The notes: a model not told the origin generated them from the letters alone. Shown: positions 6,314 through 13,906, counted from the stretch's first letter. The stretch: DNA of 22,752 bases from CAZGWE01 sp964529405 (GCA_964529405.1 CAZGWE010000015.1:1-22752); one strand, 5' to 3'. Made by a program: numbers and translations.

Positions 6314-8038
6314 ATGACTGGAAAAAAAATTGATATCGAAACTATCCGCCACTCGTTGAGCCATATTTTGGCTATGGCGGTGCTGGAAATGTTTCCGGAA
6401 GCTAAACTGGGCATCGGGCCGGCCATTGAGAACGGCTTTTATTATGATTTTGAATTGCCGAGAACTCTGATTCCGGAAGACTTGCCGGTTCTGGAAGAGA
6501 AAATGCGCAAGATTATTAATCAAGACTTGTTATTCGAGGAGTCCTCTGGTCCTAGCAATGAAACAATGAAACGATTTAACAATTCTGGCCAGGATTACAA
6601 GGCTGAATTAGTTAAAGACTTGAAGAATGGTGGCGAGGAGAACGTTTCTTTCTATAAGACCGGCCAATTTGTCGACTTGTGCGCCGGGCCTCACGTCGAA
6701 TCAACCAAATTTTTACACGACGTTGGCTGGAAGCTCGACAAAATTGCCGGTGCTTATTGGCGGGGGGACGAAAAGCGGCCGATGATGCAGCGCATTTACG
6801 GTTTGGCTTTTGCAACTAAAAAGGAGCTCGATGATTACATTAAAATGGTGGAGGAGGCTAAAAAGCGCGACCACAAAAAATTGGGCCGGGAGCTGGAACT
6901 CTTCGTTTTTGATGAAACCGCACCGGGTATGCCTTATTGGTTGCCGAAGGGCTTGATAATCTACAACCAGCTGTTGGCTTTTTGGCGTAAGGAGCATGCC
7001 AAGCGCGGTTATAAAGAGATCAAGACTCCGCTTATCAATAAAAAAGAATTATATGAACTGTCCGGGCACTGGGATCATTATCGGGAAAATATGTTCATCT
7101 CTCACACCGAAGAAAATGAAACCTACGCACTAAAACCGATGAATTGTCCAAATGCGATGATAATTTACCGCCAGAAACCGCGCAGCTACCGCGATTTGCC
7201 GCTTCGCTTTTCTGACAGCGATACCCTGCACCGTTTTGAGCGATCCGGCACGTTGAACGGTTTGCTGCGCGTTCGAGAATTTTCGCAGGACGATGCCCAC
7301 ATCTTCATTCGAGAAGACCAGATCGAGGAGGAATACCAGCGTATTTTTGAGATTGCAGACCAATTCTATTCAATTTTCAGTCTCAACTACTCTTATCGGC
7401 TAGGCACAAGACCCGAGGACTTTATGGGTGATGAAAAAACATGGGACCGGGCCGAGAGTATCCTCAAGGGATTATTGAAGAAATCGGGGCGTTCCTACAA
7501 GATCGAAGACGGCGATGGAGCATTTTATGGACCGAAGATTGATATTTTAATGAAGGATTCGCTTGGCCGCGAATGGCAAACGGGCACTATTCAGCTTGAT
7601 TTTCAGATACCGAGAAAATTTAATCTAACTTATGTCAACGAAGGGAGCAAGGAAGAGACACCGGCTGTAATCCATCGGGTCATTTACGGCTCGCTCGAGC
7701 GGTTTATCGGCATCCTGACCGAGCACTACGCCGGGGCCTTTCCGGTCTGGCTGTCGCCGGTCCAGGTGATAATTTTGCCTATTTCTGAACGACATACGGA
7801 CTACGTCCAGAATATAAGTGAAAAGTTGAAAGTTGAAAGCATAAGAGTTGAAATTGACGGGCGCAATGAATCTATCGGCAAGAAAATCCGCGAGGCAGAA
7901 ATGCAAAAAATCCCCTATATGCTAATTATCGGAGATAAGGAAGTCGGGTCTAAAAAAGTCGCCGNNNNNNNNNNATACGGCCAAGGCGACAAAGGTCAGA
8001 TGGAAATCGAAGAGCTGCTAAAAGAGATAGTCCGCTAA
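6314..8038 (+). CDS. thrS: Threonyl-tRNA synthetase lacking the TGS domain
   Basis: Charges tRNA-Thr with threonine. The protein (about 574 residues) begins directly in the editing domain, with its HxxxH motif HSLSH (13-17) and the partner Cys123/His127 (CAGPH), so the N-terminal TGS domain of the roughly 640-residue E. coli enzyme is absent. The catalytic core follows: zinc ligands Cys278 (MNCPN), His329 (DDAHIF) and His454 (VIHRV), motif 2 HRFERSG with GLLRVREFSQDD, motif 3 GSLERFIGILTEH, then the anticodon-binding domain. AAAGGAG lies just before the ATG. Ten N at 7965-7974 replace a few codons in the anticodon domain; the frame continues across them, but the gap length is not certain. Regulated by the T-box upstream. 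Confidence 0.95.
   Translation: MTGKKIDIETIRHSLSHILAMAVLEMFPEAKLGIGPAIENGFYYDFELPRTLIPEDLPVLEEKMRKIINQDLLFEESSGPSNETMKRFNNSGQDYKAELVKDLKNGGEENVSFYKTGQFVDLCAGPHVESTKFLHDVGWKLDKIAGAYWRGDEKRPMMQRIYGLAFATKKELDDYIKMVEEAKKRDHKKLGRELELFVFDETAPGMPYWLPKGLIIYNQLLAFWRKEHAKRGYKEIKTPLINKKELYELSGHWDHYRENMFISHTEENETYALKPMNCPNAMIIYRQKPRSYRDLPLRFSDSDTLHRFERSGTLNGLLRVREFSQDDAHIFIREDQIEEEYQRIFEIADQFYSIFSLNYSYRLGTRPEDFMGDEKTWDRAESILKGLLKKSGRSYKIEDGDGAFYGPKIDILMKDSLGREWQTGTIQLDFQIPRKFNLTYVNEGSKEETPAVIHRVIYGSLERFIGILTEHYAGAFPVWLSPVQVIILPISERHTDYVQNISEKLKVESIRVEIDGRNESIGKKIREAEMQKIPYMLIIGDKEVGSKKVAXXXXYGQGDKGQMEIEELLKEIVR
7965..7974. other. Assembly gap (10 N) within thrS
   Basis: Ten unresolved bases near the 3' end of thrS. 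The reading frame is kept with ten bases, but the number may be a placeholder. Confidence 0.95.
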
Positions 8039-8039
8039 A

Positions 8040-8071
8040 AAAACGGCCACCGGCAAATCGGTGGCCGTTTT
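8040..8071. terminator. Bidirectional terminator between thrS and rplY
   Basis: AAAACGGCCACCG (8040-8052) and CGGTGGCCGTTTT (8059-8071) are perfect complements around a 6-nt loop, with A and T runs at the outer ends. It serves the convergent genes thrS (plus) and rplY (minus). Confidence 0.88.
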
Positions 8072-8092
8072 GTACATAGAACCATATAATAA

Positions 8093-8773
8093 TTACTTCT
8101 CCTCTTTCTTTTCGGCAGTTTCTCCTGTGCCCTCTTCGCCTTCCTCCTCTTTCTTTTCGGCTTCGACTTCAACCTTAGAGACGTCCTCGACTACTTCGGT
8201 ATCAAGAGCTTCGAGATCGGCTTCGTCTCTTGGCGGTTCGACATAGGCGATGATCTCTTCCGGGTCGTCAAGGATTTTAACGCCGGCCGGGACTCTGAGG
8301 TCTGCAACACGAATATTGGTATCAAAATTAACAATGGCGGAGAGATCAACGTCAATTTCGGGAATAAGGTCGCCAGGCAAACATTCGACTTCCACGGCAT
8401 CCTTGCTGGTAATAAGCGAGCCCTCCATGTTGACAACGGCAGGAGATTCGTTAATGAAGTTGAGCGGAATTTCGGTTTGAAGTTTTTCCTTCATATTAAC
8501 TCTTAAGAGATCGGCGTGGATGATGCCGGAGGTAACCGGATCAAGCTGGACGTCGTGAACCAAGGTTTTAACTCCTTTTTGGCCGTCAACGGCCAAGCCA
8601 ATCAGATTCGAACTGCCGGCTTCCTTGTACAGGTTGGTGAATTTGAATTTATCAAGAGCAATACTGATGTTTTCGATATCATTGCCATAAACGACAGCCG
8701 GCACAAGCCCGACTTGCCTGGTTTTCTTACCGTTTTCTGTTCTGATTTTTGCTTCGATTGTATAATCAGTCAT
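8093..8773 (-). CDS. rplY: 50S ribosomal protein L25 (CTC form)
   Basis: A 5S-rRNA-binding protein of the large subunit. The N-terminal L25 domain (about residues 1-90: the TRQVGLVPAVVYG segment, then the HDVQLDPVTSGIIHADLLRV segment typical of L25/CTC) is followed by the TL5-type C-terminal beta domain (about 95-185, ending in EEIIAYVEPP) and a Glu/Lys-rich tail of about 40 residues. The start at 8773 was chosen because GGAGCC lies at correct distance and the protein then begins MTDYTIEAKIR, as expected for L25; the longer reading frame to 8812 adds an unrelated stretch. It lies 71 bases after the zinc-ribbon gene on the same strand and probably shares its transcript. Confidence 0.93.
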   Translation of the reverse strand: MTDYTIEAKIRTENGKKTRQVGLVPAVVYGNDIENISIALDKFKFTNLYKEAGSSNLIGLAVDGQKGVKTLVHDVQLDPVTSGIIHADLLRVNMKEKLQTEIPLNFINESPAVVNMEGSLITSKDAVEVECLPGDLIPEIDVDLSAIVNFDTNIRVADLRVPAGVKILDDPEEIIAYVEPPRDEADLEALDTEVVEDVSKVEVEAEKKEEEGEEGTGETAEKKEEK

Positions 8774-8844
8774 TTTTTTGGCTCCAAAATGTCTTTTTTC
8801 GATACAACTCATTTAAGCACAAAACAGGGATTTTTGCAAGGCGC

Positions 8845-9147
8845 TTATTTTTTGCCGTTCTTAAAGACCTGCTCGAAGTTGCCGGAAAAGGTCGAGAGAA
8901 AGGAGTGGACCTCGACGACATCGTTGGAATTGATCTTCTCGGTTTTCTTTTTGCTCCGTACTCGCGGCGTAAAGGCAATAGTGGCGAGCAGCGGCATATG
9001 CGTTGTACAGTTAAGCTCCAGAAAGACGATATTATCAACGATGCCGCGGATTTTGATCTGCTTAAAACTATACTGTTTCCCGCATTGGGGACAGCGAACA
9101 TTGGTTCTGACGGTTTGAACAATTTTATACAGCTCTTGATGGTTCAT
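8845..9147 (-). CDS. Zinc-ribbon-like protein of unknown function
   Basis: A 100-residue protein with CPQC (Cys19, Cys22) and CTTH (Cys47, His50), spaced as in a small zinc ribbon, flanked by basic segments (PRVRSKKKTEK, about 61-71) and a C-terminal amphipathic part. Such a layout suits a nucleic-acid- or ribosome-associated protein, but I do not recognise the family. The start at 9147 fits because the promoter -10 box at 9182-9187 lies over the alternative start codons at 9181-9186; the leader would be about 28 nt and has no clear Shine-Dalgarno site. It precedes rplY on the same transcript, which weakly suggests a translation-related role. Confidence 0.7.
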   Translation of the reverse strand: MNHQELYKIVQTVRTNVRCPQCGKQYSFKQIKIRGIVDNIVFLELNCTTHMPLLATIAFTPRVRSKKKTEKINSNDVVEVHSFLSTFSGNFEQVFKNGKK

Positions 9148-9181
9148 TGAATTTGTTTTTTTAAAAATCCATCCAAGATTC

Positions 9182-9211
9182 ATCATACCCGACTTTGAGG
9201 CTCAAAGTCAA
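9182..9211 (-). promoter_or_regulatory. Promoter with an operator-like palindrome in its spacer
   Basis: On the minus strand -35 TTGACT (9206-9211) and -10 TATGAT (9182-9187) are 18 nt apart. A perfect palindrome, GACTTTGAG-N-CTCAAAGTC (9191-9209), fills the spacer and overlaps the -35 box. This is the classic position of a repressor operator. It would control the zinc-ribbon gene and rplY. Confidence 0.6.
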
Positions 9212-9218
9212 TCGGCGG

Positions 9219-9274
9219 ATCGCGTAATGTCTGTATGCGTCAGGCAATCATTACACGCCGGCAGGTTACGCGAT
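9219..9274. repeat. Inverted repeat between divergent genes
   Basis: ATCGCGTAA (9219-9227) and TTACGCGAT (9266-9274) are exact complements 38 bases apart. The region between also holds GTAATG/CATTAC, so it may fold as a hairpin or be a paired protein-binding site. The right arm coincides with the -35 position of the glycosyltransferase promoter. Confidence 0.5.
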
Positions 9275-9285
9275 GCGCAAAATAA

Positions 9286-9294
9286 TGGTATGAT
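9286..9294 (+). promoter_or_regulatory. Extended -10 promoter of the glycosyltransferase operon
   Basis: TGGTATGAT is an extended -10 box, with TATGAT at 9289-9294. Seventeen bases upstream lies TTACGC, a weak -35. The predicted start is about 25 nt before the first ATG of the glycosyltransferase. Confidence 0.5.
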
Positions 9295-9326
9295 TGTTGA
9301 GAAGATATTAACTTAGTTTAAGGTTA

Positions 9327-10511
9327 ATGACTATGAAGATAGTAATAGGGACAGATTCTTTTGCTCCGAGTATCTCCGGAGTTTCAATTTTTGCCGAGAG
9401 GGTGGCGGGTTTCATGGCCGAAAAAGGTCACGAGGTTTGCGTCTTTGCGCCAAGCGCAACTTCAAAGACTTATATAGACAAAAAATATGATAAATTTACC
9501 GTCTTTCGTTTGGGCTCAATTAAGAATCCGTTTCGGAAAAGCCACCATATCTCTCTCCGGCCAACCGCCGCGATTAAGCGGGAGCTAAAAAAGTTCGGCC
9601 GACCCGATCTTGTCCACCTTCAGGATCCGACTTCAATTAGCGCGGCGTTACTTAAATATGCTGATGGAAACAATATTCCGGTTGTCATCACCAACCACTT
9701 TAGTCTCGACTTCATCCTCTCTTACGTGAATTTTTTGAAATTTTTGCATCCCCCGATCGCCGCCTATTTAAAGTGGCGCTTTTCCCGTTTTTATAACCGC
9801 TGCGTTTTGGTTACAACACCCTCGAAGACGGCAAAAAGACAGATCGAGGATTGGGGGTTTAAAACTCCGCTGAAGGTTTTTTCGAACGGCATAGACACGC
9901 AGCGCTTCCATCCTGTCCCGGACAAAAAAGCCGCCAGAGACAAATTTAAGCTTCCGGACAAACCGATTGTTGTTTACAGCGGCCGGATTGATAAAGACAA
10001 AAATGTTGACGTGCTGGTGCGGGCCATACCCTTGGTACTCAAGAAGGTGGAGGCGCACTTTTTCTTTGTCGGCGGCGGGCAGATGGTGGACGAGCTCAAA
10101 ACTCTGGCGCGCGAACTCGGAGTGGAAAAATCGGTCACGTTTGGCGGTTGGCTCGATTATTCTTCTGCGGATTTTCCCTCCGCTTATCAGGCCTCAACCC
10201 TGTTTGCTTCGCCCTCTTGTATCGAAACCCAGAGTATAGTTATGTTGGAGGCGTTATCAACCGGCTTGCCGGTTGTGGCGGCTCGGGCCGGCTCATTTCC
10301 GGAATTTATCCGTGACGGCGAAAACGGCTATCTGTGCAAACCGGCAGACCCGAAAGATATGGCGGAAAAAATCGCCATGGTGTTGGGCAACCAGAGATAT
10401 TTGGCGCAGTTAAACGAGGGCGCCAAAAAAAGCGTCGAAGAGCACCGGATTGATGCCTGTATGAAAAGGTTTGAAGAGGTGTATAAAGAAATAATCAACA
10501 ATGCTAAATAA
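9327..10511 (+). CDS. GT4-family glycosyltransferase
   Basis: A retaining GT-B glycosyltransferase of 394 residues. The N-terminal acceptor domain starts IVIGTDSFAPSISGVSIF and has the GHEV turn (34-37). The C-terminal donor domain includes SNGID (186-190), YSGRIDKDKNVDVLVRA (217-233) and the E-x7-E motif (Glu300 and Glu308, within IETQSIVMLEAL) followed by GLPVVAARAG. This is the pattern of cytoplasmic, membrane-associated alpha-glycosyltransferases such as PimA-type mannosyltransferases or diacylglycerol glucosyltransferases; donor and acceptor cannot be read from sequence. Two in-frame ATGs (9327 and 9333) lie close together behind AAGG. Its last 11 bases overlap the idi start, so the two are translationally coupled, which may hint at a lipid acceptor. 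Confidence 0.88.
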   Translation: MTMKIVIGTDSFAPSISGVSIFAERVAGFMAEKGHEVCVFAPSATSKTYIDKKYDKFTVFRLGSIKNPFRKSHHISLRPTAAIKRELKKFGRPDLVHLQDPTSISAALLKYADGNNIPVVITNHFSLDFILSYVNFLKFLHPPIAAYLKWRFSRFYNRCVLVTTPSKTAKRQIEDWGFKTPLKVFSNGIDTQRFHPVPDKKAARDKFKLPDKPIVVYSGRIDKDKNVDVLVRAIPLVLKKVEAHFFFVGGGQMVDELKTLARELGVEKSVTFGGWLDYSSADFPSAYQASTLFASPSCIETQSIVMLEALSTGLPVVAARAGSFPEFIRDGENGYLCKPADPKDMAEKIAMVLGNQRYLAQLNEGAKKSVEEHRIDACMKRFEEVYKEIINNAK

Positions 10512-11058
10512 TGGTTCTAGCAAAATAACGGACCCGACCATAAACGATGAAGTAATCTTAGTTGACGAGAACGATAGAGAAATTGGCGCAAAAAATAAAA
10601 TGCCAGCCCATCGGGACGGCGATCTGCACAGATGTTTCTCCATTTTTGTTTTTAACGCCCGGGGCGAACTGATGCTGCAGAGGCGGGCCAGCGGCAAGTA
10701 TCACTCCGGCGGGCTTTGGACAAACACTTGCTGCAGTCATCCGCGGTCCGGCGAGGAGACGGTTGCGGCCGGGCACCGTAAATTGCAGCAGGAGATGGGT
10801 TTTGACTGCGGTCTCAAGGAGGTTTTCACCTTCATCTATCGGGCGCCATTAGGCGATTTAACCGAACACGAATTCGACCATGTTCTTTTTGGCCGGTTTG
10901 AGGGCGAACCAAAACCAAATCCGGCGGAGGCAGAGGGTTGGAAATGGGTCGGTTTAGATGAACTCGCAGCCGATATAGCGGCGCATCCGGCTAGCTACAC
11001 CGAATGGCTAAAGATCGCGCTGCCAAAGGTAGTCGGGGTCGTGAAAAATGAAGCGTAA
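10501..11058 (+). CDS. idi: Isopentenyl-diphosphate delta-isomerase, type 1
   Basis: Interconverts isopentenyl and dimethylallyl diphosphate, the starter units of polyprenyl synthesis. The Nudix-like fold shows TNTCCSHP (74-81, catalytic Cys78 and metal ligand His80), the modified Nudix helix SGEETVAAGHRKLQQEMGF (83-101) and LTEHEFDHVLFG (120-131) with the metal/catalytic Glu122 and Glu124. Length is 185 residues, as expected. The ATG overlaps the glycosyltransferase stop by 11 bases and has no strong Shine-Dalgarno of its own, so coupling is likely. The gene converges on the polyprenyl synthase at 11109, so isoprenoid genes lie on both strands here. Polyprenyl phosphate for cell-wall synthesis is the likely end product. 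Confidence 0.95.
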   Translation: MLNNGSSKITDPTINDEVILVDENDREIGAKNKMPAHRDGDLHRCFSIFVFNARGELMLQRRASGKYHSGGLWTNTCCSHPRSGEETVAAGHRKLQQEMGFDCGLKEVFTFIYRAPLGDLTEHEFDHVLFGRFEGEPKPNPAEAEGWKWVGLDELAADIAAHPASYTEWLKIALPKVVGVVKNEA

Positions 11059-11101
11059 AGCGCGAAGTGTCAAGTGCTTGCAACAAAACGCTTTATGCTT
11101 C
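11050..11101. terminator. Stem-loop between convergent isoprenoid genes
   Basis: GAAGCGTAAAGCG (11050-11062) and CGCTTTATGCTTC (11089-11101) pair over 13 bases with one G-T wobble, around a 26-nt loop. It spans the idi stop codon and ends 8 bases before the end of the polyprenyl synthase gene. There is no T run, so efficiency is uncertain. Confidence 0.45.
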
Positions 11102-11108
11102 ATGTTGA

Positions 11109-12179
11109 TTAGTACTCTCTCTGAATCATATATTCGGCGATACCAATGAGAAAGTCTTTGCCCTCTTTGCGCAGGTGCATTTTGTCGAGACTCTCCATAG
11201 CCTCGCGGACATATTTCTGGGCCAAGCGTTTGGAGTGGACCAGGGAGCCGGTTTTTTCGATAATGACCCGGACGTCCTTGAGGCCGTTAAGTGTCGTTTT
11301 GCGGTTGCCCAGATTAATCAAAATAGTTTCTCTCTCCCGCCCTTTGGCTTTATTCAGAGCCTCAAGGATAAGCAGGGTTTTCTTGCCTTCTTTCAGGTCT
11401 GAGATAACCGGTTTGCCTAATTTTTCCTCCGAGCCAAACATACCCAAAATGTCGTCCTGAATTTGAAAGGCCGTACCGAGCGGAACGGAATATTGGCTTA
11501 AGCGGGCAAGTTCTTTGCTGTTGGCACCGGCCAGAATGGCGCCGATACGCATCGGGCCGTCAAAGGTGTAGGGCACGGTTTTGAGCTGCTGGATCATGAT
11601 GACGTCTTTTTTGGTCAGATCGTCGCGCACTCCAGAAAGAAAATCGAGCATCTGACCGTATTGCTCAACGACATAAACCCGGTTCAGTTCATTAATAGCA
11701 TCCCGGACGTATGGCGGTTTGAATTTTGAATCGGTGATTATTTCATTGCTCCAGGAGTTGGCAATATTGCCTGCCAGCATGGCAATGGAGTTACCGAAAT
11801 TGCGGGTATTGATCCGGTCATGATAACGATTTTCACCGATCTGGCGGTAGCTGGTGTTGATGGTCATGCCGCCCCGGCGCAGTGAATCGTTATCCATGAT
11901 ATCGTCGTGAATTAGAAGATAGGTTTCGGATAACTCCATAGACATCGAGGCCTTGAGTGCTTCGGGTTTGTTTTTGCCGCCGTGGGCTAAGTAGCTGTAA
12001 TAAAAAAGAGCCGCCCTGATACGCTTTCCGCCGCGCAGCGTCAGGTCTGCAATATGTTCGGAGAGCTCCTTGGTAAACGGTGAAATCTTGGCAGCTTCCG
12101 CAACCTTGTTGTCCAAATAAACTTTCAACTCTTTGTCCAACTGTTCTTTGAACAATTTAAGCTGCGCTTTTGCTTCCAT
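11109..12179 (-). CDS. Polyprenyl diphosphate synthase (GGPP-type)
   Basis: An all-helical trans-prenyltransferase that extends allylic diphosphates with IPP. It has GGKRIRAAL (50-58), the first Asp-rich motif DDIMD (92-96) followed by RRGG (101-104), and the second as DDILG (242-246), where the last position is Gly instead of Asp, as in some actinobacterial-type GGPP synthases. Tyr87, five residues before the first motif, would limit chain length to about C20 by the known size rule. The start at 12179 gives 356 residues, lies 7 bases after the yjbQ-family stop and has AGGA upstream; the longer reading frame would overlap yjbQ heavily. Probable partner of IDI and of the UbiA-like protein. Confidence 0.92.
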   Translation of the reverse strand: MEAKAQLKLFKEQLDKELKVYLDNKVAEAAKISPFTKELSEHIADLTLRGGKRIRAALFYYSYLAHGGKNKPEALKASMSMELSETYLLIHDDIMDNDSLRRGGMTINTSYRQIGENRYHDRINTRNFGNSIAMLAGNIANSWSNEIITDSKFKPPYVRDAINELNRVYVVEQYGQMLDFLSGVRDDLTKKDVIMIQQLKTVPYTFDGPMRIGAILAGANSKELARLSQYSVPLGTAFQIQDDILGMFGSEEKLGKPVISDLKEGKKTLLILEALNKAKGRERETILINLGNRKTTLNGLKDVRVIIEKTGSLVHSKRLAQKYVREAMESLDKMHLRKEGKDFLIGIAEYMIQREY

Positions 12180-12186
12180 TCTTATC

Positions 12187-12627
12187 CTAGTCCTCAATAA
12201 TTTTAACCACGATTTGGCGGTTTTGTCTCGGGCCGTCCAACTCGAGCAGGGCAATATCTTGCCAGCGTCCCAGGTTTAACTTGCCGTTGTTAACATCAAT
12301 AACCAGACTCTGGTTGGTCAAAAGTTGCCGCACGTGGCTTGGACCGTTGACATCGTCTTGTTTGCAGGTTCCGCTGGGATGCATGGCGCAAGTGTGCTTG
12401 TATTTGGTGCCGTCGTCCTCAACAATTTTCGTCAGCTGGTCAATAATGTCCTGGCAGAGATTGGTTTCGACGGCCTCTTGCATTATTGTCCCCAGGGTGG
12501 TGTGCATGGAGTAGATAAAAAGAGTGCCGTTTTTGACCTTGCTCTTCTTGACAGCTTTAACTATGTCAGTCGTTATTGGGATGACTTCATTTTTTTTATT
12601 GGTGTTGTAGGCAAGCGTTTGTCTCAT
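12187..12627 (-). CDS. yjbQ: YjbQ/UPF0047 family protein
   Basis: A 146-residue member of the widespread YjbQ family. Signature parts are MHTTLGTIMQEAVETNL (about 41-57), DDGTKYKHTC, NGPSHVRQLL, then LNLGRWQDIALLELDGPRQNRQIVV at the C-terminus. The His residues are thought to bind metal. E. coli YjbQ has weak thiamine phosphate synthase activity, but the true role of the family is unsettled. An AAGGAG site lies 8 nt before the ATG. It is the first gene of a two-gene unit with the polyprenyl synthase, with 7 bases between them, behind a good promoter at 12653-12682. Confidence 0.9.
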   Translation of the reverse strand: MRQTLAYNTNKKNEVIPITTDIVKAVKKSKVKNGTLFIYSMHTTLGTIMQEAVETNLCQDIIDQLTKIVEDDGTKYKHTCAMHPSGTCKQDDVNGPSHVRQLLTNQSLVIDVNNGKLNLGRWQDIALLELDGPRQNRQIVVKIIED

Positions 12628-12652
12628 TTTATGGACTCCTTAATCTGATTTA

Positions 12653-12682
12653 ATCATACATCATTGTTTTCCGAAGAGTCAA
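12653..12682 (-). promoter_or_regulatory. Promoter of the yjbQ-polyprenyl synthase unit
   Basis: On the minus strand -35 TTGACT (12677-12682) and -10 TATGAT (12653-12658) are 18 nt apart. The expected start is about 20 nt before the ATG at 12627. Confidence 0.6.
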
Positions 12683-12704
12683 ATCGGACGGTTGATATTT
12701 CGGG

Positions 12705-12724
12705 TCTTGACAATTGCGTCAAGA
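12705..12724. repeat. Inverted repeat upstream of the yjbQ promoter
   Basis: TCTTGAC-N6-GTCAAGA, 23 bases upstream of the -35 box. Flanking CGGG and CCCG extend the pairing with a 2-nt bulge. It could be a regulator site. Apart from this and the hairpin at 12910-12957, I see no gene or recognisable structure in the 361 bases between yjbQ and the UbiA-like gene. Confidence 0.4.
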
Positions 12725-12909
12725 TGCCCGGGCAGACAATACCAAAATAACCGGAGCTGTTGATAAGTGAAATTATCATCTCTGGCAGGCAGTTGGACTA
12801 AGTTGGTTAAGGTAGTATAGTATTAAACTATTACAGGATATTAAAGTGTTTGACAGAACCACGGAGCGTAAAAAGAAGCGAAGCGAACTTATGTAAATTC
12901 AACCTGTCG

Positions 12910-12957
12910 AAAAATTTCCCAAAGCATCATGACGGATGATACTCGTAGGAAATTTTT
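12910..12957 (+). promoter_or_regulatory. Leader hairpin before the UbiA-like gene
   Basis: AAAAATTTCC (12910-12919) pairs with GGAAATTTTT (12948-12957), with inner ATCAT/ATGAT pairing (12926-12930, 12936-12940), and is followed by another T. It resembles a weak terminator or attenuator and buries the upstream candidate ATG at 12929. TTGACG (12956-12961) directly after it could be a -35 box with ATAATT 17 bases further on. Confidence 0.45.
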
Positions 12958-12988
12958 TGACGCTCTAATTCTTAGCCTCATAATTACT

Positions 12989-13840
12989 ATGAAGACATAT
13001 TTTAAAGCACTTGTGCGAGAGCTTATTTTCGGTGGTCATATTATGTCCCTGGGGGCAGTTTCGATTGTGGCCAGTTTTGCCCTGGTTTTGGGCAGGGTGC
13101 CAGATTGGAAGTTTTTGTTGGCAACATATTTGGGAGTACATTCGGTCTATTTATTCGACCGCTACAAGGATATGTTGGCAAATGACAGGTCCAACGCTCA
13201 AAGGACGGACTATCTGAAGAGCCGTACCAAAAATCTGCTGGTGATGATAATTTTGTTTGTTGTTCTCTCGATTATTCTACTGTCGATTTACGGTGGCCTG
13301 TTTATTGCCCTGGCTTCAACGGCTCTTTTTGCGACTGGTTTCTCCTATTTTCTCTTGTTTAAACGATTTACAAAAAGAATTGTCGGCTTTAAGGACTTTT
13401 TTGTGCCTGCCAGTTATATACTTTTGCTTGTAATTTTTCTTCGTTACCAGGTGGTGCCTCTTAAGCTCTCGACCATATTGCTTTTGATATTTGTTTACCT
13501 CCGGATTTTTGCCGCAGAGGTGTTCTACGATTTGAAGGATGTAAAAGACGATAAAGCTAAAAATCTCCTGACTTTTGCGGTTGTTTTCGAACGGCGGCAC
13601 TTCTTCTTATTCATCGCTGTTTTAAACGTAATTTCCGCCCTGCCCATTCTTGCCGGGGTGGTGATGGGCTTGTTCTCGCCCTTTGTGCTCTCGCTTGTTC
13701 TGGTTACAATTTATTACTCCTGGTATATAGAAAAGGCTAAAAAGATCAAAGACATCTCTTTGCTTTCCTATGTTTTTTGCGAGGGCGAGTATTTGCTTTG
13801 GTTGCCTCTTATTCTTGTGGCGCGCCACTTTTGGGGCTAA
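12989..13840 (+). CDS. UbiA-like integral membrane prenyltransferase
   Basis: A very hydrophobic protein with about eight membrane helices. The two Asp-rich motifs of the UbiA superfamily are recognisable: a degenerate first one, FDRYKDMLAND (about 56-66), and a clear second one, YDLKDVKDDKAKN (180-192). The family transfers a polyprenyl group from its diphosphate to an acceptor within the membrane; the acceptor here is unknown. Neighbouring IDI and GGPP-type synthase genes could supply the donor. The start is uncertain: an ATG at 12929 lies inside a hairpin, the ATG at 12989 begins the protein just before the first helix and was preferred, and 13043 is a third option. None has a good Shine-Dalgarno site. 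Confidence 0.7.
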   Translation: MKTYFKALVRELIFGGHIMSLGAVSIVASFALVLGRVPDWKFLLATYLGVHSVYLFDRYKDMLANDRSNAQRTDYLKSRTKNLLVMIILFVVLSIILLSIYGGLFIALASTALFATGFSYFLLFKRFTKRIVGFKDFFVPASYILLLVIFLRYQVVPLKLSTILLLIFVYLRIFAAEVFYDLKDVKDDKAKNLLTFAVVFERRHFFLFIAVLNVISALPILAGVVMGLFSPFVLSLVLVTIYYSWYIEKAKKIKDISLLSYVFCEGEYLLWLPLILVARHFWG

Positions 13841-13843
13841 AAT

Positions 13844-13900
13844 GAAAATGAAATTGAGATCATATCTAATTTAAGCTCTTTTTTAATCATTTTCTTTTTT
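13844..13900. terminator. AT-rich bidirectional terminator candidate
   Basis: GAAAATGA (13844-13851) pairs with TCATTTTC (13887-13894), followed by a T run on the plus strand; the minus strand also ends in a T-rich stretch. It lies between the convergent UbiA-like gene and aspS. Confidence 0.45.
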
Positions 13901-13906
13901 AAATTA

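Noticed and set aside
8516..9118. Long plus-strand reading frame of 200 codons opposite rplY and the zinc-ribbon gene
   Set aside because: It is the shadow of two well-supported minus-strand genes and has no ribosome site or recognisable domain.
12705..12724. Intrinsic terminator at TCTTGAC-N6-GTCAAGA
   Set aside because: No T run on either strand and no gene ending nearby; kept only as an inverted repeat.
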